This document shows positions 27,968-39,151 of a stretch of DNA of 64,000 nt, in pieces. Positions within the stretch are counted from its first letter, which is position 1. Every line of letters begins with the position of its first letter. The DNA is from Ehretia macrophylla (lineage: Eukaryota > Streptophyta > Magnoliopsida > Boraginales > Ehretiaceae), in assembly GCA_037974665.1 (NCBI GenBank), contig CM075770.1, positions 2,740,501 to 2,804,500 of the forward strand, read 5' to 3'. Below the pieces are notes generated by a model. That model was not told the DNA's origin. It did no database searches and worked only from the letters and a program-made list of their open reading frames with translations. The translations under genes were made by a program, and so were the position numbers.

Positions 27968-28680
27968 GATCAGAACACGACAAAGCGTGGACGATGCAAA
28001 ACACCCTCACCCAACTCGCCTTTTTTTTTTTTTTTGTGAAGTGCTTAGAATTCTCAAGAGGGACTGATGCTCCACACAAATAAATAGAGGAGGATGACTT
28101 AGAAGAAACTTTTTTCGAATTTACTATTTCGCCCCTACTAGGATTCTAATTTTATTTTATTTTATTGTAATTTTGATGAATCTATCCTATTGGGTCTTTA
28201 TGTTTTAATTCCGACTAAACAGAGAGTTTTCTTTTTTATTTAACTTTATTTTTCTTTTTGTTGGTGTAATTTATTTTTAAAAAAAAGATAAAGAGAGGCT
28301 TAAGTTAATGTTATATCATATATCACAAGGATGTTATATTTTTTAAAAAGTGATATATGAATTTCTCGCATTTAAAATAAAAATCACACCATCTAAATTT
28401 TTCGTATTTAAAATGAAAATCATACTACTAAATCAAATAATCAATGGTAAAAATGCAATGAGGGGAACTGACAAGACAAAAGAAAAAATAAAAAAATTCT
28501 TGTGGAGCATGGGCTACCAATAGAGCACAGTGGAAAATATTTCATGATCATTGAATCATGAAAATGGTTATTTTGAAAGTCACTTGAGATTTTTAAGATA
28601 TGTGATAAGGGTCGAATTTTTGAAGTATACAAATTTGTATAGAAAAAACCACTTGAATAAATAAATTATGATTATTATGA
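27968..28680. other. TMA7 upstream region, AT-rich
   Basis: Contains a T run at about 28021-28035 and AT-rich imperfect repeats ('aaatttttcgtatttaaaat' type, 28350-28430). No gene. Confidence 0.5.
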
Positions 28681-29284
28681 TAAATTTAGGGGTTAATATT
28701 TGCCATAGATTCTGCACTGTGTTGAAAATTTTTAGTCCATTGATTTTTAAAATGAACATTTTAGTCCTTAGACTATAGTTGTTGGGAATTTTTAATCCAT
28801 TGACTTTTAAAATGAAACTTTTAATCCCTGAAATTATATCAGTGAGACGCTGTTAGTCCTAAATACCAATTCCCTCTATTTTTCAATGATTCTGCCCTAT
28901 TTGTGAGGACAAAATAGGAAAGTTATACTTTTTTCAACGCTGACGATAAAAAAGAATTTGTCGTGGCATTCTTTAATGATGGCCAATTGGGTTTAACTTG
29001 TATTGAACTTACTAATTTATCCCAAAAAAATCGTCGATTTAGAGTTCACGTACATAACGTGTGAATTCCGTTAGAAAATTGGACGAAATTGTTATTCGAG
29101 ACTAATGACGTTCCACTGATATAATTCTAATGACTAAAAGATTCATTTTAAAAGTCAATGAATTAAAAGTTCTCAATGACTGTATATAGTCCAGAAACTA
29201 AAAAGTTCATTTTAAATGTTAAGGGACTAAAAATTCTCAATAGCAATAGTTCAAGGATTATGACAAGTATTAACTCTAAATTTA
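28681..29284. mobile_element. Fold-back element with long terminal inverted repeats
   Basis: The left end TAAATTTAGGGGTTAATA and the reverse complement of the right end TAAATTTAGAGTTAATAC match, and similarity continues inward for roughly 200 bp per arm. Each arm has two copies of a 'tttttagtccattgatttttaaaatgaa'-like unit. The centre (about 28880-29060) is unrelated and non-coding. The layout fits a non-autonomous Mutator-like or fold-back MITE. No clear target duplication was found. Confidence 0.7.
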
Positions 29285-30930
29285 AAGTACTGTGAGATAT
29301 ACATGGATGTAAAGTTTATCGGATCCTTTTTTTAATGTGGGTTATTTAACTACTTTTGTCACCAATTATGATAATTTGATTGAAGGTGTGCCAATTTGTC
29401 ACCTACATTACGATGCCATCAACGAGATTAATAATGAATGATTTAGTTTTGGAATGATTTATAGCACTTCTAATCTTTCAAGAGTCATCATGCTTTCCTA
29501 TGAGTTTCTTTAATTTTTTAAGAATTATATATATAGACTAAAAAAAAGGAGTTACCATAGAAAGTTTCTATTTTCTTTGCTATGAAGTTCTGCAAGTGTA
29601 AGGTTATTTAAGTTTTATGCCATAGCATTAAGAAACAAACCATATTACATATGAAATATTATCTTGCAAGTGTTCTTGCTTTGGAGTTAAATGATACTTC
29701 ATTTAATCATGCGTATGTTTTATCCCATTAAGTGATTTTCATCATATCTCTTTTCTATCCTCGTCTCTTTCTAAAATTCCTCTCACTATCAAGTGTGCAA
29801 GTGCCCACCTAACAGTCTTGCATCGCATTTTTGAGTAAAAAAAAAATCTTTAAGCTAGTAAAATGGTATAGAAAGCATATGTGTAATTGGTGGAGTATTT
29901 ATAATTGGCTAAGAAAAAGCAAATGAAAGCAATAGCATACTTAATGTAAGTCTAACAACATATTTAATTTCGACTATGATTCGAGAATATAATATTTGGT
30001 AATTATTGCTTGAATTTATTCTTAATTCTCTAATCGCGCGATTTGTTTAGAGTTATAATTATTATTTGTGATGTATGCGGAGAAACATAAAAGAGAGAAG
30101 GTAATAAAATATATAATTTCGATTATGATGAGGAAAAATCTAAAAAATGATAGATCATTTTTGAATCATCTGCAAGTATTGTGAGAAAGAGAATGTGAAC
30201 TGTATTTGCATGGACCCACGTGCATCAAAGCCGAAAAGGTCGGTTATCTTTTTTAGCCTAACCCTATAGATGGTGCGGAAAGTGATTAGAATGATAGCAT
30301 TTACAAAATTTGAACCCTTTGATTTCGGATATATGAATGAAGTTTTCTGTTTAAAATTGCAAGCCGCTTGTCTTTCCCAGAATATCAAGATTGGATTTGC
30401 CTAACCAAAACACATATATGGAAAGAGTTGCAAATGGACAGCTTCAATTGCTATTATGATTATTTTTATTTTATCGTGACATAGAAATATACCTTGAAAA
30501 TCCCTTCGAACTCATAACAAAAATATAAATTTTGAAAAACATGACCTTATCTAGAAAAGTCACGACCCGAGTTGCTCTGATTGCTTGGTTACATTTATAG
30601 ATGATGCCAGAGGGTGCAGAAATTGATTAATGGTAACAAAAAGTTCACCTTTTGGCGATGTCACTTGTATCACTTGATGTCTCTGTTTATTTTTATGATT
30701 TTATCGACTTAAAAACATATGAATGAATTCATCTACATCCTTCACCTGAAAATTTACAATACAATTATGTTACGTATGAGGAGCTATAGGCCTGAAATGA
30801 CGGGACCTGTTTATGTTCAAGGTTCAGACTTATTAGTATAGCTTATACGTGTAGGTCTCACCTACAATGTGAAAGACTGAACCATCAGTCTGGACTGATG
30901 AAAGAATTTTCCGACAAGAGATTAAGCCCT
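29285..30930. other. Intergenic, 3' flank of receptor-kinase copy A
   Basis: No gene. 29570-29700 and 30398-30900 resemble 37060-37200 and 38318-39130 downstream of copy B, so the tandem duplication reaches past the coding region. Confidence 0.55.
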
Positions 30931-31580
30931 CTACCTGGGTTGCATCTGCGTAATTGATACATTATTCAGAGAACAAGTTTTAGCCTTACTATTGGAGACG
31001 TTGGATTCTGTTGAACTTCCTCCAACGAAAAAGGCTGGTTGTTTTGGAGTTGAGTTTGGTGTTGCATCATTCGTTATCATTGAAACAACATCAGACATAC
31101 TAGGCCTATCAGATGGATTTTCTTGGACGCACAAAAGACCAACATGAATGCATCTCAGTACTTCATCACTTTGATATGATTTAGCTACTCTTAGATCCAA
31201 TAACTCCAGAGGTCTCCCTTGTTTCCATAATTCCCATGCCTGAAAGAAAACCATTTTAGGTCCCAAAAAAAATAAAAAATCAATGTCAACCTGTTCTAAG
31301 CTGCTATACATAAAAGGTACAAACTTACATATCCTATTAGGTTGAGGGGTCGTTCTAAATAGAAAGAACTGTTGTTCTTTTTACCACTAACAATCTCAAG
31401 CAACAACACTCCAAAGCTGAAGACATCGGACTTGATTGAGAAAATACCTCTCATGGCATACTCAGGAGACATGTAACCACTGCAGTATCATTTACAAGTA
31501 TTATTGTTAATATCTATCAAAGAAAAATGCTGAAAGAGATCTTCCCCTAACAATGATCATTATAATGTACTATACTTACT

Positions 31581-32191
31581 GTCGAGGTTGAAAGTCTTAC
31601 AGTTGAATTTGGGAGCTGCTTTAGCCGAGCTGAATTTCTTAGGTCGGCCTCCGAGCTGTACTTTCTTGGTCGGCTATCGGACCTGCACAAGGAAAGTAAG
31701 GAAAAGGCGGGGTGATGACCCAAATTTTCCCCTCAAGCGTGCGAATAATTAGTATGTCCGAGCTAGTAAAGTAGTTGAGAGCATTTAATAGCGAGAGAGC
31801 CCTTAAATGAAGAGGGTGGAGCTCTATTTATACTAAGTTCGGGTCTGACAGCATTTAATGCGATGCAGCTTTATGTCCCATCAGGGCTTTTTGTCCCATC
31901 GGAACAGCTGGAACTGTGGTCGGGGTTGACGCGGTCGGGTCAGGCATCTAGGTTGGACATTGAGCTGAACGCGCTGTCAACGGAGCGCGGATTAGCCCGT
32001 CTCAGCTCGGAATGGTCGGCTCACTTGGATCAGCTCGGTAACCCCTTGTCAATTCCCTCCCCCCCCCCAAGTCAAGATCGAGAGGGTGAGATCTAGATAG
32101 AAGTTCATCCCGAGCTGTAGGTGCCCGACCCCGATAGAGTAGGGATGGCCACGTTAGCGGTGCATGCCCAACGGATGGCTGCCACGTCACC
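31581..32191. mobile_element. GC-rich LTR-like segment replacing part of kinase exon 5
   Basis: The 611 bp between the copy A intron (ending ...tatacttact) and the exon remnant (gttactagc...) has no match in copy B, which there has 105 bp of exon and splice donor. It is much GC-richer than its surroundings, has a TATA-like ctatttatacta near 31826, a C run near 32056-32068 and at least six CCGAGCTG/CAGCTCGG-type motifs in both orientations. On the minus strand it reads TGACGTGGC...CTCGACA, compatible with TG...CA LTR ends. There is no target duplication, as expected if a deletion accompanied the insertion. Confidence 0.6.
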
Positions 32192-32489
32192 TGTTACTAG
32201 CTTTTAAATCTCTGTGAACAATCCTCAATCTCGAATACTTGTGAAGATAAAGAAGTCCTTGAGCTATCCCCTCAATGATGTTCAACTGTTTATTCCATTC
32301 TAAGAGTTTTTCGCTAGAAGGATCTGTAAGATCTGGTGCAAATGAGAAGACCAATAATTGAACTACAACATTAATTTGCTAATTTATGTAAATTGAAAAC
32401 GTTGGACGCAAGTGTTGGAGAAAACTTACTAAATAAGAGAATGTCAAGACTTTTGTTGGGCATGTACTCATAGATTAGTAACTTCTCCT

Positions 32490-33002
32490 TGTTAGAATAT
32501 ACACTTGTCCCACATAAAAAAATCATAAACTCTTAGACCACTTAATAAGATCCTGGACTACTCCACTTGGAACCTCAGGATTCTTCACATGGTATTAGAG
32601 TTAGGCCCATGGTCTAGTGTCATTCATCTTCCACGTGCGACCCATCTCAAATCAAGTCCACTTATTTTCAATCTTTCACGTGTTTATAGTCCATGCACTT
32701 TCAATCTTTCACATGTGTTATCTACCACATGTGTGTTTAATCTTCTATGTGTGACCCATCTCAAAAAAATTCATTCCACATGTATTCAATCTTTCAAGTG
32801 TGACCATCTCAAAATAATGTTCATGCATATTCAATCTTCCACGTGTGACCCCTCTCAAATCAGGTCACACGTGAGGGAGAGTTTTAGAATATACACTTGT
32901 CTCACATAGAAAAATCATAAACTCTAAGACCACCTTATAAGATCTTGAGTTACTCTACTCGCCACCAATTGATTTTAAGATAGAACCCCATAATTCTTCA
33001 CA
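32490..33002 (+). mobile_element. TRIM 1 inside kinase exon 4, TSD CTCCT
   Basis: Terminal repeats are 32490-32589 (TGTTAGAATATACAC...TTCTTCACA) and 32882-33002 (TTTTAGAATATACAC...TTCTTCACA). The left repeat lacks about 21 bp present in the right one. The primer-site-like TGGTATTAGAG follows the left repeat at 32590, and a purine tract GTGAGGGAGAG precedes the right one. CTCCT at 32485-32489 and 33003-33007 is the target duplication, and copy B has the single uninterrupted site. The internal part (about 290 bp) is non-coding with several 'ttcaatctttcacgtgtgaccc' units. These are the hallmarks of a terminal-repeat retrotransposon in miniature. Confidence 0.92.
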
Positions 33003-35350
33003 CTCCTCTCCCTTGATGCAACACCCCAGAAGCCTAACTAGATTATCATGCTGGAGATTGGCAATAAGTAAAATCTCGTTTTTGAACTCCATAAATCCTT
33101 GCCCTGAACTCCTTGAAAGTCTTTTTATTGCTACTAGTTTTCCATCAGGAAGCTTCCCCTAAAATGAAGAAAAAGTTGTTAGCATTATGTGACTCCACCA
33201 TATACTAAATTTTTGGATAGAAGCCCGTGATTCTTAACGAACACCTTGATGATTTTGATTAGACAGTTTTACTGGAATAATTACCTTGTAAACAGGCCCA
33301 AAACCACCCTCTCCTAGCTTATTTGCCATAGAGAAATTGTCTGTCGCATCTACTATGCTTTCAAAGGTAAAAAATTGCAGTACATGGCCTCCCTTTTTGC
33401 TGCTAGATTTGGCCAGCCTTGAATCAACTCCAAGCTCAGATAACATGTCCAGCTCTGCCTTATAACCTAATTAATCATATGACAGAATCAGTAAAAAGGC
33501 ATAACTCTCATGGGAAGTTTTATTTCAACTCCAGAAATCCAAGGTATATTACCTCTTGACCTGATTCTCCATCTCAGAAAGCATAAACCAACAATGAAAG
33601 ATATAGCTACACCTCCACAAACTGCTATGATGATCCATTTCCACGTCTTTTTCTTTTCCGCTATAAATATAATATCAATTAGGAAATTTTATCAGCAAGA
33701 AATCATACGATGCAGGTGCAACAATTTTTTATTTTCTATTGGCAGCTATCTTTAAAATGCTCTCAGAAAATTAATAGCAGTGTACTATACATAGATATTT
33801 CTTTAGATCAGACGAGGAAATTATATGAGAAGCTAACCTTTTGATGTCCGAAGAGAATAAATGACTCGAGGAGACACAGTAGTATTTATGAATCTCAAAC
33901 TTTTGTCCCAGAGATCACATCCTGTTTCATTTTCATACCTTGAAGCATATGCAAGGCAAGAACAATCCATTAAACACTTCTGCCTACAATCAAAGATATT
34001 CAGGTTACTGCTATCAGACTTGTAAGGTATACCACTCGAATCACCTAAAGCTCCTTCAATGGTGTAAGGATTGGATATCCTACACTTGGGCAATTCCCCT
34101 CCTACACAACCTTCGCTTACAGGATTGCATCCACCGAAACTCGTCCAGTCATGAGTTCCCTTAACGAAACCATCCGGATCCATCAAATAAGTCACCATGG
34201 TTGTTGTATCGTGAGAAGTAAAGGAGATGTACTTCTCATTCGCGTTCTGTACGTAGCTAACATTTGTGAAACTATTATCAAACGATCCACGCAAATACTG
34301 GAATTTTCCATTGAGCCAAGGACCACTAGTCCAGTAAACCTCACCTTGCCACCAGATGATCACTTGATTTGTACCATTTGGGTCAAGTCCAACGGTGTAA
34401 GACCCTGAGGCAGGATTGTCATAAGTCAACCATGAAGTTAGGATCCATCTATGACCAGTTTTGAAGTTGATTCCAATTTTCATTCCAGAGATAATCCTAT
34501 CTGTTGGATAATCAAAGCTTTGCCACAATAGTTGCCCTTTAGACCCATCTGAGTTCACTTCCCTGAGCTCAAGATTGCCTGAATCTAATAGGGTAGCACT
34601 CGCATTAGCCTTTGCTGTAACAGAATTAAGTTCATTACTCTCACTGCTTCCACTATACGAAAGTTTCAACTTCCCATCACTGTCCAGCTTCAAGTACGGA
34701 GATGGATAGGGAATCGGCCGGTCACGGTTGGCAATCCATATAGTACCTTGGAAGGAAAATTCTCCATTTAAAGATATGCCCAAGTATTGGTTTCTTGAAT
34801 TTCGCGGCCTGAAAAATCCAAGCACAAACAGGCCATTTGCTGAGGTGAGGTTGTCCCAATCTGATAATTGCTCACCTTGAAGTATTGTGTCTCTCACTGA
34901 ATAACAAGGCTTGAAAATTAACAAGAAGCATGATAAACATAGAAAAATAAGCAAGTTTCTTAGTCTAATGGTCATGGTTGATGAGCAGCAGAGCAGGTAT
35001 AGGCAAGCTAGAGATAAGTTGTGATATATGAGCACATTGGTGAATAACAAACTATCTTGGCTGCTGAAAAGTCATCTATGCCAGTCAATTACACAATTCC
35101 TGCCTAATGCTCCATATGTGTCCACCAACAAGTAGAGGGTGACTTGCTAGTTTACTAAACGAATGATCGTTCACATTGAACCAAATTAAGTCTTATTCTA
35201 CTACGTAGGATCAACTAATCAACATTTGCACTAGAATTTTTGAATTATTTTTTGGAATTTCCTATCTTTACTTGGCCAGAAAAAGCTAACTGGTTGGCCA
35301 AGTACCAAAGCACCACTAAGAGTCCATTTTTAACCCAAAAGCTTGTTGTG

Positions 35351-35823
35351 TGTAATGATCCCACATCGGAATCTCACTCTTACAAATGGTGCTTCTTAAG
35401 TACAAGTGGTTCTTTTACCTAACAGACTAGTTTTTTGGGATGGGTTCTCCCTTTAGACTTAAGTTGTTACATTATTAGGCTTATTTTGTTACATTGGTGC
35501 TTTCATTGAGGGTGGCCTCCATGGCAGGTAGACTATAGGTTAGATTAAGGTGCGGTAAGTGCCACACTGAATACTGATAGGTGGATGCAGCTGCCAAAAA
35601 AAAAAAAAAGGTTACCGTCGGGTCAGTATCGATAGGCTAACCCGACGTAGGCGTCGACCCTTAATTCAAGGGGAGTAGAATGTAATGATCCCACATTAGA
35701 ATTTTACTCTCACAAGGGGTGCTTCTTAAATACAAGAAGTTCTCCCACTTAACAGACTACTCTTTTGGGATGAACTCTCCCTTTGAACTTAAGTTGTTAC
35801 ATTATTAAGCTTATTTTGTTACA
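35351..35823 (+). mobile_element. TRIM 2 upstream of copy A, TSD TTGTG
   Basis: Two 143-bp terminal repeats, 35351-35493 and 35681-35823, start TGTAATGATCCCACAT and end ATTTTGTTACA. A primer-site-like string TTGGTGCTTTCATTGAG follows the left repeat, and the purine tract CAAGGGGAGTAGAA precedes the right repeat. TTGTG at 35346-35350 and 35824-35828 is the target duplication. Copy B has the empty site at about 42647-42656 (gcttgttgtgcag). The internal 187 bp has no coding capacity. Confidence 0.95.
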
Positions 35824-35896
35824 TTGTGCAGGGCCATTTAAACCACCACTAAAAATCATATAGTAGCATGCTGAATATAATAATTGAAAAATTAAT

Positions 35897-36002
35897 TTAT
35901 TGGTCCACTGGTATGTAACTCGCTATGCACGTGAGACGTTACGAGCTCGAGTCTTGCTGATTATGTTGTACGGCCTTAGGTCTCTCCTGAATAAAAAAAA
36001 AA
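35897..36002 (+). mobile_element. SINE-like element with A-rich tail, copy in unit A
   Basis: tRNA-like layout: 'tggtccactggtatgtaactcgc' resembles an A-box, 'gagctcgagtct' a worn B-box, and the end is an A run. A related copy lies at 42728-42851 in unit B, so it was there before the duplication. Confidence 0.4.
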
Positions 36003-36210
36003 AGTACTTGAGCAATAAATTTCAAATGGACTTCTCCACCAGAATGGTACAAATTTATGTCCAAATCAGAGAAAGTCAAGGCTCATATTTTTTTTCAATA
36101 TATATTTCTACAACATAGAAAAATTATACACTTCAACACCAGTATAAGATCTGAATTGTTTAAACCTAACACTCATTGATTTTACGATTGAACCCATGAA
36201 ATTTAACATG

Positions 36211-39151
36211 ATATTAGATAGTGATTTCGGGACTGAGTAAGAAAAAATTCAATAAAGTAGGACAAACAACAGTCAATCAATTCTGACTCCAAGGGTTGCT
36301 TTACTGGTAAGTGAACAGTTAAAATAACCGTACAACGTAGATTCGAAACAGTTCCCTATTATTAAGGATATACCTTAACTTATATGATACATATATTGAA
36401 TTGGGTCGTTGTATCCTGAGAATTTTGGTTCACATTTAGCAATTAGACTAACAAAGGAATGTCGGCGTGTTCCATCCGATGTCACTGGGTGGTGATTAGT
36501 CCGATCTATATCTCGTGGGTTAATTAAGTAAAAATATTTTTTTATATCAGCAAAAAAAAAAAAAAAATAATAATCGATCAATTCATTCAACAAGATCTAT
36601 TCAAACTGACCAGGATCTTCTAGGAAAATAGCATGCATTTCCAGATCACATAAAGTTAAAACCCGAAATTTGACTCTCAAAACCATGTGGACTAATGCTC
36701 TCAATGTCAAAATACAAATATTTCTGAATAGACATTCTTAACTGGTTAAAGGGACCACAGGACCAAAATGTGGAAATTGATATGAAACTTGTTGGAAAAT
36801 TAATGCAGAAAGAACTCTTCAACTCGAGTACATCTCACCTATATATGCAATGTATGGTTATCGAATATGCTATAATAAAATCTATACGATACATTTGATA
36901 TTCAAGAGTCATCTTATTTAATTTCCTACGACTTTTCTTTCATTTTCAAGTTTTATTAGTTTATATTTCTATCTTTTTTCTTTATTTTTTTTAATTTATT
37001 CAGGGAAGGCCTAGCTATGGTCATATAACGTAATCAGCGAGACTCGAGAATTTGCATACAATATTTCTATTTTCGAAGCTAGTAACTCTTGCAAAACGCA
37101 AAGTCAAGTATCTCTTATGCTATACCAATGAAATCAAACCATTTTTTGCATATGAAAAATTACCTTGCAAAAGTTCTTACTTTGGAGTTAAATAATTCTT
37201 CATTATAGAGGAAAGGTAGTTTGAGAGTGTAAAAGCTTCATTCATTCGCTTACACGATGCCGAGATAAATACTCGTCTGAAGAGATAAGATAAATAATTA
37301 CAACAACTCATCCCAAAACTAAGGGATGATATCATTATTCAAACTATCCTATCACTGAGTATTTTATAGAGACTTAGCCGTGCAGGTCTCTTCCTTAATA
37401 TTCATTCAATAACTTCGTTGGATTTATTTTTTAATATGTAATTTTATTTGACACTTCTTTCATTTTTTGTAAATGTGACTTAGATTCACTTTGATTTATT
37501 TATTTATTTATTGTCAAATACTCAATTTGAAAATTTATGGAATGTCAACGAAATGCCATTTGACATTTTTATTAATGGAATATTTCTTAATTTTATGTGT
37601 CAAAAGAAAGAAAGAAAGATAGCAAAACAAAACAAAGTTTGAAATAAAAACTACAGTAAGCTAGTGTATCAATTTGGCTAACCTTGAGCCCTAAAAAATT
37701 TGTCAAATCTTCATTAATTTGCTTTCACTTTTCTACAATATGTGAAACTAAAATCTTTAAAATTCGAAGTCATGTTAGATTAGGTCTTGATTTGATCTAC
37801 TAAAAATAGAAAAGATTGAGACTTAAGAGTGATGCAAACTAGGCCAACACCATATATATTTCTAATTACCTACAATTATACAAACTTATTTACCACGTGA
37901 ACAATAGTCATATGCCGATTATAAGATGCAGAACAAATAAATATTGACCATGATCTTCAAGTTGGCTAAAGTTGGAGCAAAATCTTTTAGTAGTTATTGC
38001 ACTCTCTCTTTTATGACAAAAGTATATATTTACGTAGTTAGGTGATGAGAACACAAAAGGAAAAAAAAAAGTATTTAAATGAGAAGTTTTGGGTATTTAT
38101 TGATTCTCTAACATAATAAGGACAAATATGGTTTTTATCAATTTTTTAACAAAAAAATTAACAGATCACTAGCAGAAGGGATACAACACTCATATATTAA
38201 AAAATATGAAATCCTTAACCAGTTGATTTATTTTTTTAAAAGTGCGAAGGGTGTCAAAGAAAATTACCCTTTTTCTAATTCTCTAACCAGTTGATTTATT
38301 TTTTTAATCTGAAAACTGAATTGCCTAACCAAAGCACAAACATGGACACAGTTGCAAATGGACAACACGTTTGAATTCTGCAACAATAATTATAATTATT
38401 ATTTTGTCATAACAAAAAGTACTTTAAGAAGTCTTTTAAACTCGCATCAAATTTAAATCCTAAAACACGTGATTCTACTCAAAAGAGTCACGGTTCGAGT
38501 TGCTCTAGTTATTCAGAAATTGCTTGGTTACATTTATAGATGATGCCAGAGGGTGCTGAAATTGATTAGAATGATAACCAGAAGGCAAAAGTTCCCCTTT
38601 TGGCTAACGACACTTCTATCTCTGGGTGTCCCTGTTTATTTTTTATCAACTGAAACTCAGTTTGGCTTAATTATAAAATTTTAATTTTTGAATTGTAAAA
38701 CTTTCAGAAATAGAGTTTTAGTTAAAAGTACTGTTGACAAAAAATCAATGGTATGACGTATGTGAGGCTTTTAAAAATTTTAAAGACAATGTTAAGCTTT
38801 TAAAAATACTGAGGGCTATATTTGAGAAAGAAAAAGAGTGAAAACAACTTAACAAAAGCCTTTTATGAAAAGCTTCAATTTAGAGTTTCTTATATTTTAA
38901 TTTTTTTTTTAACTTCAATTTTTACTTAAAAACGGTTTCAAATATTGATCAAATAAATTAGATTCAATTTTTAAACTCACAAAAAATTATTTTAAATGTC
39001 TAAAAGTTGAGTCAAACAGATCCTAAAAAACATATTTATGAATTCATCTATATCCAATATAATTGTAACATATGAGTATCTACAGGCCTGAAATGCCCAG
39101 ACCTATTTACGTATATATGCATTAATGAAAAGAGGTTAACCCCTCTAGCCT
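36211..39151. other. Intergenic, 3' flank of receptor-kinase copy B
   Basis: No gene. The region is AT-rich with an A run at about 36550-36566. From 38318 it parallels the copy A flank. Confidence 0.5.
38657..39022. mobile_element. MITE-like insertion in unit B, absent from unit A
   Basis: Unit A reads 'atcgacttaaaaacatat' where unit B has about 365 extra bp. The ends form a short imperfect inverted repeat (CTCAGTTTGGCTTAA against GATCTGTTTGACTCAA). The inside is AT-rich and non-coding. An hAT-type MITE is the best guess, but an 8-bp target duplication was not established. Confidence 0.55.

Larger units (their letters stand above)
30931..34975 (-). pseudogene. G-type lectin S-receptor-like kinase, copy A (disrupted kinase)
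   Basis: Exons by comparison with copy B: 34975-33838, 33660-33553, 33466-33285, 33158-32430 (contains a TRIM at 32490-33002), 32323-32192 (truncated), 31479-31329 and 31239-30931. Exon 1 is open and encodes a signal peptide, B-lectin domain ([19 protein letters not shown]), S-locus glycoprotein region and PAN/apple domain (CRQKCLMDCSCLAYAS). Exon 2 encodes the transmembrane segment and exon 3 the P-loop [10 protein letters not shown]. The kinase core is broken twice. The TRIM interrupts the exon after the invariant-lysine region. About 105 bp of exon 5, including the DFG motif and the splice donor, is replaced by foreign sequence after HRDLKASN. Catalysis is therefore lost. The start is the ATG at 34975; the longer open frame upstream begins at TTG. 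Confidence 0.9.
29570..36210. repeat. Left unit (A) of the tandem receptor-kinase duplication
   Basis: Clear similarity to 37060-43060 at the 3' flank, all exons, most introns and the 5' flank ('ctggttggccaagtaccaaag' near 35289 and 42594). The outer limits are estimates, because the flanks fade gradually. A carries one replacement insertion and two TRIMs that B lacks, and B carries one MITE-like insert that A lacks. Confidence 0.8.

Noticed and set aside
34976..35050. Longer N-termini for both receptor kinases
   Set aside because: The upstream extensions open with TTG. The ATG at 34975 (A) and 42269 (B) directly precedes a good signal peptide.
36285..36360. tRNA-like string with 'agattcgaaac'
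   Set aside because: Weak B-box, no clear A-box, tail or target duplication.
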